This document shows, one piece after another, positions 55,501-63,951 of a DNA stretch of 64,000 nucleotides. The position numbers and the translations under genes were made by a program. The DNA is from Brachyspira murdochii DSM 12563. GTDB taxonomy: Bacteria > Spirochaetota > Brachyspiria > Brachyspirales > Brachyspiraceae. The stretch lies in NCBI RefSeq assembly GCF_000092845.1, contig NC_014150.1, positions 1,979,510-2,043,509 of the forward strand. The letters are read 5' to 3'. Each line of letters begins with the position of its first letter. Within the stretch, counting starts at the first letter, position 1. The notes under the pieces were generated by a model. The model saw only the letters and a list, made by a program, of their open reading frames with translations. It searched no databases and was not told the DNA's origin.

Positions 55501-56061
55501 ATGAAACAAGATATAATAGATAGTCTGCCTGATATATTAAAAAATAATATAGATACACTTAAAAATACTTCTTCAGATACTGATAATAATTATTATATGA
55601 CAGATAGTGAACTAACTGTTATAAATTTTGATAATACAGCAAAGTCTTATAAAGAAGAAAAATGCCTGAGTTATTTACCTGCTTCTAATGATTGTTTATA
55701 TATTGCAGATAGCAGCCATTTGTATTTTTTAGAGTTTAAAAATGGAAAAATTGATGAAGATAATATAAAAACAAAAATATATGACAGTTTATTTATATTA
55801 TCAGATATTAAATATAATGACGGACATAAATATATAAATAGTATAGTAGAGTTTTCAAAATCAAGTATCGAATATATATTGATTTATAATATAAAAAAAC
55901 ATGGAAAATTGAGTTTTAATAATCATTTTCAGCAGAGGGCAAATAAAAAGACTAAATTATATGGCGGTGTATTAAAATTAAAAGGTTTTTTATTAAAAGA
56001 TATTAATTTTTATAGTGAAAATGAGTTTAAAAATAAATTTGTTAATAAGTTTAATAAATGA
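55501..56061 (+). CDS. Small protein with a PD-(D/E)XK-like ExK motif, partner of the ATPase
   Basis: The 186-residue product contains CLYIADSSHLYFLEFKNG (about 65-82). Asp70, then Glu78-Phe-Lys80 on a predicted strand, resembles the catalytic core of restriction-type nucleases. A helical stretch (KTKIYDSLFILSDI) follows and the C-terminus is basic. No named family is recognised with certainty. Only 27 bp separate it from the ATPase gene, and no strong ribosome binding site lies in that gap, which suggests coupled expression. The nuclease call is an inference from the motif. Confidence 0.6.
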   Translation: MKQDIIDSLPDILKNNIDTLKNTSSDTDNNYYMTDSELTVINFDNTAKSYKEEKCLSYLPASNDCLYIADSSHLYFLEFKNGKIDEDNIKTKIYDSLFILSDIKYNDGHKYINSIVEFSKSSIEYILIYNIKKHGKLSFNNHFQQRANKKTKLYGGVLKLKGFLLKDINFYSENEFKNKFVNKFNK

Positions 56062-56178
56062 GGTTGTTTACACTTGATAGATTAATCATTTCAATGTATT
56101 ATCCTATATTAAAAAATTACATTAATTATAGATTATAGGTTATTATAAAAAATAATATAATAAAGTAAAGGAAAACAT

Positions 56179-57129
56179 ATGACTTATCCTGAATTTTTTA
56201 CTCCGTTCGTATTTCCGCCAAGCATACCTATATTAGGGGCTATAAGATGGTACGGACTTATGTATATAGTAGGTATTGTAACTTCATGTATAGTTTTATA
56301 TTTTGTGAAAAAAAGAGGCTGGATAAAATTTAATGCTGATGAAAAAAACGGCGGTATATATGATATGGTTTTTTATGCTGCTGTTGGTGCTATAGTAGGA
56401 GCTAGAATAGGTTATTTTCTTTTTTACTCGCCAAAGAGTTTTTTAACGCCTTGGGAGATAATAGGTATTAATATTGATAACGGATTTACTTTTACTGGTT
56501 TTGCTGGAATGTCATTTCATGGCGGATTTATAGGTATGTTTATAGCATTATTTATATTCAGCAAAAAGTATAAATATGATTTTTATAATATTACAGATAA
56601 CGGAACTCTTCCTGCGAGTTTATGTTTATTTTTTGGAAGGATTGGCAACTTTATGAATGCCGAACTTTACGGACGAGTTACAGATTCTTTTTTAGGCATG
56701 AAATTTCCATTGTATGATGCGGTTGGCGGTTATGAAAGATGGGCTTCTATGTTTGAGGCTATAAGACCTTATACTGAACCTAGACACCCTTCGCAGTTAT
56801 ATGAGGCTTTTCTTGAAGGGATTGTTCTTGCTCTCGTTTCTTTTTTAATAGGATATTTAAGCGAGAAAAATAAAAAAATAAGACCTGGTACAAGACTTTG
56901 GGTATGGATTTTGCTTTACGGGCTTTTCAGAACTTTAATAGAACAGTTCGCACGAGATATTACAGAATGGACTGTAGGACCAATTACTGCAGGTGCTATT
57001 TATTCTGTGCCTATGGTGATAATAGGGGCTGTTATGCTTATATATATTTACACAAGAAAAGATAACAAAGATAATAATGCAGCACTTGAAGTGAATACAA
57101 AAGAAGCAAAAAAGAATAAAAAGAAATAA
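56179..57129 (+). CDS. lgt: Prolipoprotein diacylglyceryl transferase
   Basis: Transfers diacylglycerol to the lipobox Cys of lipoprotein precursors in the inner membrane. The 316-residue product has seven or so helices, the IRWYGLMYIVG start (about 22-32), FHGGFIG (about 113-119, with the essential His), the Lgt signature GRIGNFMNAELYGR (about 153-166) and RHPSQLYEA (about 202-210). A Lys/Asn-rich cytoplasmic tail ends it. The several lipoproteins in the window would be its substrates. AAAGGA precedes the ATG. Confidence 0.95.
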   Translation: MTYPEFFTPFVFPPSIPILGAIRWYGLMYIVGIVTSCIVLYFVKKRGWIKFNADEKNGGIYDMVFYAAVGAIVGARIGYFLFYSPKSFLTPWEIIGINIDNGFTFTGFAGMSFHGGFIGMFIALFIFSKKYKYDFYNITDNGTLPASLCLFFGRIGNFMNAELYGRVTDSFLGMKFPLYDAVGGYERWASMFEAIRPYTEPRHPSQLYEAFLEGIVLALVSFLIGYLSEKNKKIRPGTRLWVWILLYGLFRTLIEQFARDITEWTVGPITAGAIYSVPMVIIGAVMLIYIYTRKDNKDNNAALEVNTKEAKKNKKK

Positions 57130-57260
57130 ATTTATGATAGATTAATAAAAAAATAATAAAGTCTAGTATGATAATAAAAACATATTAGGCTTTTATTTTG
57201 TTTATATAATTCATTTTCAGTAATATTTTATTATTTAAATACTGTTTTTGTTTTATAATG

Positions 57261-57364
57261 CTATTTGTATCTATTATACGATAATCCGAATATGCATGCT
57301 GTTTCTGCTTCATTTGATAATATTTCTTTTGCTTCTTTAATTTTTTCTTTTCTGTTTTATACAT
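57261..57364 (-). pseudogene. Small broken ORF with a good ribosome binding site
   Basis: On the minus strand AGGAG stands 9 nt before an ATG at 57362-57364. After MYK a one-base loss in an A run (plus-strand T run 57355-57358) would restore a protein-like frame: NRKEKIKEAKEILSNEA, then ETACIFGLSYNRYK and stop, 34 residues in all. The unshifted frame gives a 59-residue Lys/Gln-rich chain that looks like a shadow. The surrounding 57130-57570 gap holds nothing else that I can support. Confidence 0.35.
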
Positions 57365-57570
57365 AATAATTAGCTCCTATTAACTCTTTATTAATATTAT
57401 AAAGTAATGCTATGACAAAAACCGTCATAAAAAGTGTAATTTTTTAAGTATTATTATTAATCAATTTATTTTCAAAAAATATTGCAAAAATTATAATACT
57501 CATATATAGTATAGCTTTCACAATATCAATATGAAATTTTTGTGATAAAAAATAATAAAGGATATATTTT

Positions 57571-58881
57571 ATGGAAAAGTTTTTTAAGCTGAAAGAACAT
57601 GGCACAAATGTAAAAACAGAAATTATAGCAGGCTTTACTACTTTTATGACTATGGCATATATATTGGCAGTAAACCCTGATATACTTAGTGCTACAGGTA
57701 TGGATAAAGGTGCTGTTTTTACTGCTACTGTAGTATCAGCTATCATAGCAACATTGATAATGTCTTTGCTTGCTAATTTGCCTTTTGCTTTAGCACCGGG
57801 TATGGGACTTAATGCCTTTTTTGCTTTTACTGTAGTTCTTGGTATGGGTTACAGCTGGCAGACTGCTTTAACTGCAGTATTTATAGAAGGTGTTATATTT
57901 GTGCTGCTTACTATATTTAATGTAAGAGAGGCTATAGTTAATAGCATACCTGTTAATATGAAAAGAGCTATTTCGGTTGGAATAGGCTTGTTTATTGCTT
58001 TTATAGGACTTCAGAATGCTAAGATAATAGTTAATAACGATTCTACTTTGCTAAGTCTTGGAAATATTACTTCCGGAAGCGGACTTCTTGCAATATTAGG
58101 TATTATTATCACTGCTATTTTGCTTTCTTATAATGTTAAAGGGGCTATACTTTTGGGTATATTTATTACTACTATAATAGGCATTCCTATGGGGCTTACA
58201 AAACTTTCTCCTCATGGAAGTTTCATACCTCCTTCATTAGAGCCTATAGCTTTTAAACTTGATTTCAGCAATATACTTAGTCCTAATATGTTTATAGTAT
58301 TATTTACTTTTCTTTTTGTAGATATGTTTGATACAGTTGGTACATTAGTAGGTGTTTGTACTAAAGCCAATATGCTTACAAGAAGCGGGGAAGTACCTAG
58401 ATGTAAACAGGCTTTATTTGCTGATGCCGTAGGTACTGTTGTAGGTGCATGCCTTGGAACATCAACTGTTACTACATATGTAGAAAGTGCTTCAGGTGTT
58501 GCTGAAGGCGGAAAAACTGGACTTACTTCTTTAGTGGTTGCTATATTGTTTACTATATCATTGTTTTTATCGCATATATTTTTATCAATACCTTCTGCAG
58601 CTACTGCTCCCGCTTTGATAATAGTAGGATTATTTATGATGACGCCTATATTAGAAATTAATTTTGATGATTATACTGAATCAATACCGGCTTTTATATG
58701 TATAATATTTATGCCCTTTGCATACAGTATAGCTGAAGGTATTACTTTCGGAGTATTATCTTTTACTATATTAAAATTTGTTTCTGGTAAAACTAAAGAT
58801 ATATCTTTATTAACTTGGATATTATCAGCACTTCTTTTAATAAAAATACTAATGCCTGTTATACAGGGTTTTTTAGGATAA
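57571..58881 (+). CDS. NCS2-family purine permease (guanine/hypoxanthine type)
   Basis: Inner-membrane purine base transporter. The 436-residue product has about 12-14 hydrophobic segments and AzgA/PbuG hallmarks: TEIIAGFTTFMTMAYILAVN (about 16-35), APGMGLNAFFAF (about 74-85), FVDMFDTVGTLVGV (about 250-263) and GTSTVTTYVESASGVAEGG (about 297-315). Substrate (guanine, hypoxanthine, adenine) is not resolvable. No purine riboswitch was seen upstream. AAAGGA precedes the ATG. The terminator lies at 58896-58926. Confidence 0.92.
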   Translation: MEKFFKLKEHGTNVKTEIIAGFTTFMTMAYILAVNPDILSATGMDKGAVFTATVVSAIIATLIMSLLANLPFALAPGMGLNAFFAFTVVLGMGYSWQTALTAVFIEGVIFVLLTIFNVREAIVNSIPVNMKRAISVGIGLFIAFIGLQNAKIIVNNDSTLLSLGNITSGSGLLAILGIIITAILLSYNVKGAILLGIFITTIIGIPMGLTKLSPHGSFIPPSLEPIAFKLDFSNILSPNMFIVLFTFLFVDMFDTVGTLVGVCTKANMLTRSGEVPRCKQALFADAVGTVVGACLGTSTVTTYVESASGVAEGGKTGLTSLVVAILFTISLFLSHIFLSIPSAATAPALIIVGLFMMTPILEINFDDYTESIPAFICIIFMPFAYSIAEGITFGVLSFTILKFVSGKTKDISLLTWILSALLLIKILMPVIQGFLG

Positions 58882-58893
58882 ATTGTATTATAT

Positions 58894-58928
58894 AAAGAGG
58901 GGATAAATAAATATCCTCTCTTTTTTAT
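58894..58928 (+). terminator. Terminator after the permease gene
   Basis: AGAGGGGATA (58896-58905) pairs with TATCCTCTCT (58912-58921), with one G-T pair, followed by TTTTT. Confidence 0.8.
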
Positions 58929-59162
58929 ATATTGATATTATTTAAATATTATAAAAAATATAATTATTTTTTCATTGTAATAAAATTATTCAAAAGTAAA
59001 ATGTTTAATATTATCTGCTTCATTATTTAATTCATTTATTAATACAAAAATTTAGAAAATAAAATTGTTTCAGTATATATCTAAACAAATAATATTATTT
59101 TAAATTCATTGTATAATGGATATAGACATATATATAAAATGCAGCAGGTCTAATTAAAGAAA

Positions 59163-59194
59163 TACTAAGTATACATAATATTGTATACTTAGTA
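59163..59194 (-). terminator. Perfect hairpin, probable terminator for the minus-strand gene
   Basis: TACTAAGTATACA (59163-59175) and TGTATACTTAGTA (59182-59194) are perfect 13-bp arms with a 6-nt loop. On the minus strand they are followed by TTTCTTT. It lies 104 bp past the end of the gene at 59298-59660. The rest of 58929-59297 shows a possible coding remnant on the minus strand around 59220-59290 (ending MKSIGEIKKIISK) but no intact gene. Confidence 0.55.
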
Positions 59195-59297
59195 AATAAA
59201 ATTATCAATAATTATTTTGAAATGATTTTTTTTATTTCACCGATACTCTTCATAAGCCCATTTATAGGGTATAGAATGCACCATATTTCTTTTTATT

Positions 59298-59660
59298 TCA
59301 ACTAAAATATTGAGAAAATAATTCTATTGTAGGCACAAGAGTTGCCAGAACACCTTTAACAAACTCTTTCCAGTTGAAAGCTGCATTATAAGGTGTTGTT
59401 AGTGAGTTAATATTACTAACTAATTGAGTGTAATCATCTGTCCTATATGGAGGAAATTCTATTTCTTCATATTCACCGTTATTATATGCGTTATAAAATT
59501 CATTATTAACATATTTAATTTCTGCTAGAAACGAATCAAATACTTTAGTTACAAGTTTATCGTTTACATGCTCTTTTTCTATTGTATGGAATACGTTATA
59601 AATAATTCCTGTTATATAAGTCCAATCCTTACATTTATCTTTTTGACTTTTTTCTTGTAT
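59298..59660 (-). CDS. Unknown protein, apparent AUA start codon (ATG-to-ATA change)
   Basis: On the minus strand a strong AAGGAG (59673-59668) is followed after 7 nt by ATA, then 119 open codons beginning QEKSQKDKCKDWTYITGIIY. A promoter TTGAAT-17 bp-TATACT lies just upstream. The site fits ATG perfectly, so the start has probably mutated to ATA, a poor initiator. A TTG at 59750 would extend the frame but includes the promoter and Ile/Leu-rich nonsense. The product (about 120 residues) is hydrophilic with a short hydrophobic C-terminus (VKGVLATLVPTIELFSQYFS). Family unknown. It may be a weakly expressed gene or an early pseudogene. Confidence 0.5.
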   Translation of the reverse strand: MQEKSQKDKCKDWTYITGIIYNVFHTIEKEHVNDKLVTKVFDSFLAEIKYVNNEFYNAYNNGEYEEIEFPPYRTDDYTQLVSNINSLTTPYNAAFNWKEFVKGVLATLVPTIELFSQYFS

Positions 59661-59846
59661 AAGTAAACTCCTTATTAATATATTTATTAGTATATATAAT
59701 ATAATTTTATTATTCAAACATATGAGCTTGACAAATCTTTGAAAAATCAATATTTAGTGTACTAAATTATAAAAAATATTATTAGTAATATAATTTGCTA
59801 AAAATAAAAGTTTTTATATGACAAGATAAATACTATTGTTTATTAT

Positions 59847-60080
59847 ATAGACTTATTTCAAAATTACTTGATAATATTATATATAAAATTTTGATAATTT
59901 ATAAATTATTAAAATAATGTTTTACAATTTATTATTTTAGTATATGAACATGCAGTCCTTTTGCTTCTTTGGGTCGCCAAAAGAAGTGGGGTGTGGGGCA
60001 AAGCCCCACTTATAAAATAAAAAATACTGAAAATTAAAATAGTATAATTACCTATTGATTTACTTTTGAAATAAGTCTAT
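59847..60080. mobile_element. MITE-like element with terminal inverted repeats
   Basis: Perfect 17-bp inverted repeats, ATAGACTTATTTCAAAA (59847-59863) and TTTTGAAATAAGTCTAT (60064-60080), bound a 234-bp segment; the match extends outward imperfectly. The interior holds a GC-rich patch (59972-60012) with nested hairpins (GTGGGGC-AAA-GCCCCAC). Its right part recurs at 27303-27425. No transposase is present. The size, the inverted ends and the second partial copy suggest a non-autonomous element. The remaining bases from 59751 to 60286 hold no gene. Confidence 0.55.
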
Positions 60081-60208
60081 TATATAATAATATCAATATA
60101 TGTATAATATTATAACATATATATTATAATGTTTACAGTATTTATATTTTGAATAGTTTTTGTAATGATATTGGTATAAAAAATATAAATTAACATAATA
60201 TTTTTTAA

Positions 60209-60237
60209 TTGACAAAACAATATATATATAATAGTAT
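60209..60237 (+). promoter_or_regulatory. Promoter for mraY
   Basis: TTGACA (60209-60214) and TAGTAT (60232-60237), 17-bp spacer, about 50 bp before the mraY start codon. TATAAT at 60227 overlaps but would give only a 12-bp spacer. Confidence 0.55.
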
Positions 60238-60286
60238 AGAGAGTAAATGTTTAACTTTTTTTATTATGTAAAGGTTGTTAATAGTC

Positions 60287-61438
60287 ATGTTATACGAAAT
60301 TTTTTATCCATTAAGAGAATCATTTTTTGGTTTTAATCTATTTAGATATATTACTTTTAGAACAGCAGGAGCAGTTGCAACGGCATTAATACTTGTTCTT
60401 TTATTTGCTCCAAATATTATAGAAAAATTAAGAAAACTCCATTTCGGACAGGTTGTAAGAGATGACGGACCTGAAACACATTTGGTAAAAACAGGCACTC
60501 CTACTATGGGCGGAATATTTATAGTAGGAAGTATTTTGATTAGTATATTGTTATGGGGAAAACTCGATAATTTAAAAATAATTCTTCTTTCCTTTTCTCT
60601 CTTCATACTTGCTGTTGCGGGTTTTTTAGATGATTTTTTAAAGATTAAATATAAAAACTCAAAAGGTCTTCCGGGTAAATATAAAATATTTTTTCAAACT
60701 TTTGTAGGTATTGTAATAGGAGTTTATTTATATTATTTTGATAAATCAACATTTTTGATGACATTTGAACTTAATCAGGGTATAGGTGTATTAGAGGCGG
60801 TAAAGGTAGCACAGGTGCCATCTTCTACTATATTTATACCATTTGCAAGTACGCTTTATATAGATTTGAAACTTTTATATATACCATTTGCCACATTTGT
60901 AGTTGTTAGTATGAGTAATGCTGTAAATTTAACAGACGGACTTGATGGTCTTGCTATAGGACTTTTAATCATAATGTCTATGGCATTAGCAGTGCTTTCT
61001 TATGTATCTGGAAACTCTCTTATAGCAACATATTTAAAAATACCTTTTATAGCAGATGCAGGAGAAGTTACAGTTTTTGTGGGTGCTTTGATAGGTGCTG
61101 GTTTAGGATTTTTATGGTTTAATGCCCACCCTGCTCAGGTATTTATGGGAGATGTTGGAAGTTTATCTTTAGGCGGGGTTTTGGGTATTATAGCCTTATT
61201 TATAAAACATGAACTTCTTCTTCTAATTATAGGGGCTGTTTATGTGGCAGAGGCTTTAAGTGTAGTTTTACAAGTATTCTCTTATAAATTTTTCAATAAA
61301 AGGCGTATATTTAAAATGGCTCCTTTACATCACCATTTTGAGAAGTCTGGCTGGAAAGAAACTCAGGTTGTATTCAGATTCTATATTATAGGTATAATAG
61401 CTGCAATTATAGGTATAGCAACATTAAAAATAAGATAA
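60287..61438 (+). CDS. mraY: Phospho-N-acetylmuramoyl-pentapeptide transferase
   Basis: Makes lipid I in peptidoglycan synthesis; inner membrane, ten helices. The 383-residue product has the family blocks GTPTMGGI (about 69-76), AGFLDDFLK (about 110-118), NAVNLTDGLDGLA (about 210-222, active-site Asp pair), NAHPAQVFMGDVGSLSLGG (about 279-297) and the C-terminal PLHHHFEKSGW (about 345-355). I choose the ATG at 60287, which has AAAGG 12 nt upstream. The in-frame TTG at 60275 touches that site. tmk follows 77 bp downstream. No other mur gene is adjacent, which is unusual for mraY. Confidence 0.95.
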   Translation: MLYEIFYPLRESFFGFNLFRYITFRTAGAVATALILVLLFAPNIIEKLRKLHFGQVVRDDGPETHLVKTGTPTMGGIFIVGSILISILLWGKLDNLKIILLSFSLFILAVAGFLDDFLKIKYKNSKGLPGKYKIFFQTFVGIVIGVYLYYFDKSTFLMTFELNQGIGVLEAVKVAQVPSSTIFIPFASTLYIDLKLLYIPFATFVVVSMSNAVNLTDGLDGLAIGLLIIMSMALAVLSYVSGNSLIATYLKIPFIADAGEVTVFVGALIGAGLGFLWFNAHPAQVFMGDVGSLSLGGVLGIIALFIKHELLLLIIGAVYVAEALSVVLQVFSYKFFNKRRIFKMAPLHHHFEKSGWKETQVVFRFYIIGIIAAIIGIATLKIR

Positions 61439-61515
61439 TTTTTTTATTGAATTATTTAAATAATTGTTATATTTAATATGGGGAATATTATAATCTAAAT
61501 TTTTGAGGTAAAACT

Positions 61516-62127
61516 ATGAATGGGAAATTAATAGTAATAGAAGGCATAGACGGTTCTGGAAAATCTACTCATGGAATGCTTCTTACAAATGAATTAAATA
61601 ATATCGGTATTAAATCTATATATACTTTTGAGCCTACTCATGCATATTTCGGCTCTAAACTTAGAGAGAGTATGCTTTCTAAAGATTTAAAACCCGAAGA
61701 AGAATTATCCCTATTTATAGCTGACCGAAAAGAACATGTACAGAATATGATAAAGCCTGCAATCAATGACGGTTATGCTGTAATTTTGGATAGGTATATG
61801 TATTCTTCAATAGCATATCAAGGGGCAAAAGGTATTGACAGAGAATATATTTATAATCTGCATAAAGATTTTATAATAGAACCTGACTTGGTATTTATCT
61901 TTCATCTGCCTATAGAAACCGCTTTAAATAGAATTATGGAAAAAAGAGGTTTTGTCGATAGATTTGAAAATAAAAACTATCTTAAGAAAGTTGATGAAAT
62001 ATTTTCTTCTTTTAATGCCGCAAATATACATCATATAAATGCAGATAAAGATGAAGAAGCTCTAAAAAATGAACTTATGCAAATTATAAGAGATTCTAAA
62101 ATACTTCCTCTAGATTCTCTTCAATAA
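61516..62127 (+). CDS. tmk: Thymidylate kinase
   Basis: Phosphorylates dTMP to dTDP. The 203-residue product has the P-loop EGIDGSGKST (about 9-18), the DRx motif LDRYMYSSIAYQG (about 91-103) and a typical length. TTTGAGG precedes the ATG. The last 32 bp overlap the 3' end of ssb on the opposite strand, so transcripts converge with no room for a terminator between them. Confidence 0.95.
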   Translation: MNGKLIVIEGIDGSGKSTHGMLLTNELNNIGIKSIYTFEPTHAYFGSKLRESMLSKDLKPEEELSLFIADRKEHVQNMIKPAINDGYAVILDRYMYSSIAYQGAKGIDREYIYNLHKDFIIEPDLVFIFHLPIETALNRIMEKRGFVDRFENKNYLKKVDEIFSSFNAANIHHINADKDEEALKNELMQIIRDSKILPLDSLQ

Positions 62128-62512
62128 AATCGGATAATCTTTGATTGTTGGCAGTTTTTGTATATTCAATGTTTCCTACTGATTTTTTATCAAGATTATT
62201 TATTTCTGAAACCAATATATAAAAACTGTTTTTTTTGCTTCCGTCTTTAGATGTGTATATATTTTGTCTTAATTCTCCATTAACTAGTACATGTTTTCCT
62301 TTAAATAAATTTACAGCTGCTTTATCTGCATTATATCCCCAAGCAACTAAGTCAAAATAATACACCTCCTTTTGAAGATTTCCATTGCTGTAATAATATT
62401 TATTGTTTGCGATACTGAATTTGCATAAAGATCTTCCTGTTTTTGTTTTCATGTATGTTGGATCTTTAGTTAACCTTCCTTCTACTATTACTATATTAGT
62501 ATTTCCAGACAT
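62096..62512 (-). CDS. ssb: Single-stranded DNA-binding protein
   Basis: Binds ssDNA during replication and repair. The 138-residue product is a compact OB fold: NIVIVEGRLTKDPTYMKTKT (about 6-25), FSIANNKYYY, YYFDLVAWG (about 51-59) and KGKHVLVNGELRQNIYTSKDG (read in parts, about 71-91). The usual Gly/Gln-rich linker is almost absent. The tail DFIEENLEEVF is acidic and ends in Phe but is not the common DDIPF. This tail is encoded antisense to the end of tmk. AAGGAG lies upstream of the ATG. It may be a second, non-major SSB paralogue. Confidence 0.9.
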   Translation of the reverse strand: MSGNTNIVIVEGRLTKDPTYMKTKTGRSLCKFSIANNKYYYSNGNLQKEVYYFDLVAWGYNADKAAVNLFKGKHVLVNGELRQNIYTSKDGSKKNSFYILVSEINNLDKKSVGNIEYTKTANNQRLSDFIEENLEEVF

Positions 62513-62887
62513 ATTAAAACTCCTTAAAATTATTGTTTTTTATGGTATTAGTTAAACAAATTTTTTTTATAAAATAAGCCTAATATTTATAATTTTTTTC
62601 AATATATAATATATATGTCTTGTTTTATTATATTTTTTTGTTTTACATTTGATTGAAATATTAAATTATATCTCATATATATAACATTGATTTTTTGAAT
62701 ATTTTGTATAGCTTTATTGATAGACTGCCTTGTTTATTTGTATTTTTTATTTATAATAATTAATACTTTAATATTGAAATTCAAAATAAAGCATAAAATT
62801 TTAAATGGCAGGATATGTAAATAATTTTTTAAACTTATTTTTATCAACTTTATATAATAATACTGCCAAAAGTTATAACAGTAAAAA

Positions 62888-63140
62888 TCAACATAAATCT
62901 AGAATTATTAGAATATTATATATAGCATCTGATACTAACATGATATTAGCTTTATATTTTGTTTTTTCGTCTAAATTATAATATTTATGATATTGTTTCT
63001 TTTAATATCAAATCCCAAAAATTATTAACAGCTAATACATTATTATCCAAAAGTACAATTTACTTTATCATAATTTTCTATATATACATCTAATATTTTT
63101 CGCCATCACTAATTGATACCTTATTTGTAAATAAAGCCAT
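62888..63140 (-). pseudogene. Decayed small gene with three one-base indels
   Basis: From an ATG at 63140 the minus strand reads MALFTNKVSISDGEKY, stop. One missing T, then one extra T, then one extra A (all in short runs) connect it to LDVYIENYDKVNCT, LDNNVLAVNNFWDLILKE and QYHKYYNLDEKTKYKANIM, then LVSDAIYNILIILDLC and a stop at 62888. All four segments read like real protein. Family unknown, about 83 residues when restored. The rest of the 756-bp gap between ssb and the AlkD-like gene is A/T-rich and holds nothing else that I can support. Confidence 0.55.
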
Positions 63141-63268
63141 TATTGTTATTATACGGCAAATTAATTTTGATATTTTTTTTAGTAAATAAAATATAAACAA
63201 TATAATTTACTCTATGTTATGGAAATATTTTCTTTCTTATTTTGTTTGCCGTGCATTAATAGAAAAAA

Positions 63269-63937
63269 TTAAATATATTTTCTTGCTTCTTTGATGCTGA
63301 GGTTAGCCATGTCATCTTGATGCCTCTCTATAAAATCTCTTACCCAATCAGGATTGGATTTACTATAATCTCTTAATGACCAACCTATTGCTTTATTTAT
63401 GAAAAACTCTTTATTGTTTAAATTATTCATTATAATTTGCTCTAATAATTCTGTATTAGTTTTTTCTTTTCTCAAAATCTGATGATCTATTGCTATTCTT
63501 CTAAGCCAAATATTATCGGATAAAGACCATTCTAAAAGTATGTCATTAACTGTTTCATCTCTTAAGGCAATATCTCCGATAATTCTATCCAAAAAATCTA
63601 TAGTATCCCACCATGATTTTGTTAGGGCATATTCTTTTAATTTTTCTATATGAGTTTTATTTAAATATTTCTTTTTTAAAATAAGATAATCTATTGCAGC
63701 ATACTGAAATTCTCTGTATTTATTTTTATAGCATTTGTCTGTAAAGTTAAAATCTATATTTTCTTTTTTATCTTTTGGAATTGTTTTAAATATTTTTTTC
63801 TGAGCTTCTTTTCTCTCTTTTGAATGAATACCCAAAAACTCAAAATTATTTTTCATGTATTTAGCCATTGAAGCAGCTTCTTTATTATTTCTCAATCTTT
63901 CAAATTCTTTTGAAAGATTATTATATAAATCATTCAT
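63269..63937 (-). CDS. AlkD-like DNA alkylation repair protein
   Basis: HEAT-like DNA glycosylase family that excises alkylated bases. The 222-residue product contains the family blocks GIHSKERKEAQK (about 36-47), the Trp-containing KSWWDTIDFLD (about 107-117) with the catalytic Asp region, WLRRIAIDHQI (about 144-154) and NKAIGWSLRDYSKSNPDWV (about 179-197). The length is normal. AAGG lies 5 nt before the ATG, right after the stop of an upstream minus-strand gene (63952), so the two are probably co-transcribed. Confidence 0.9.
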   Translation of the reverse strand: MNDLYNNLSKEFERLRNNKEAASMAKYMKNNFEFLGIHSKERKEAQKKIFKTIPKDKKENIDFNFTDKCYKNKYREFQYAAIDYLILKKKYLNKTHIEKLKEYALTKSWWDTIDFLDRIIGDIALRDETVNDILLEWSLSDNIWLRRIAIDHQILRKEKTNTELLEQIIMNNLNNKEFFINKAIGWSLRDYSKSNPDWVRDFIERHQDDMANLSIKEARKYI

Positions 63938-63951
63938 TGAAACCTTAAAAA

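Noticed and set aside
57194..57364. A 59-residue Lys/Gln-rich ORF on the minus strand
   Set aside because: Its composition looks like a shadow frame. The one-base-shifted frame reads much more like protein, so I report that as a pseudogene instead.
57380..57570. A purine riboswitch before the purine permease
   Set aside because: The conserved junction and loop sequences of the purine aptamer are not present.
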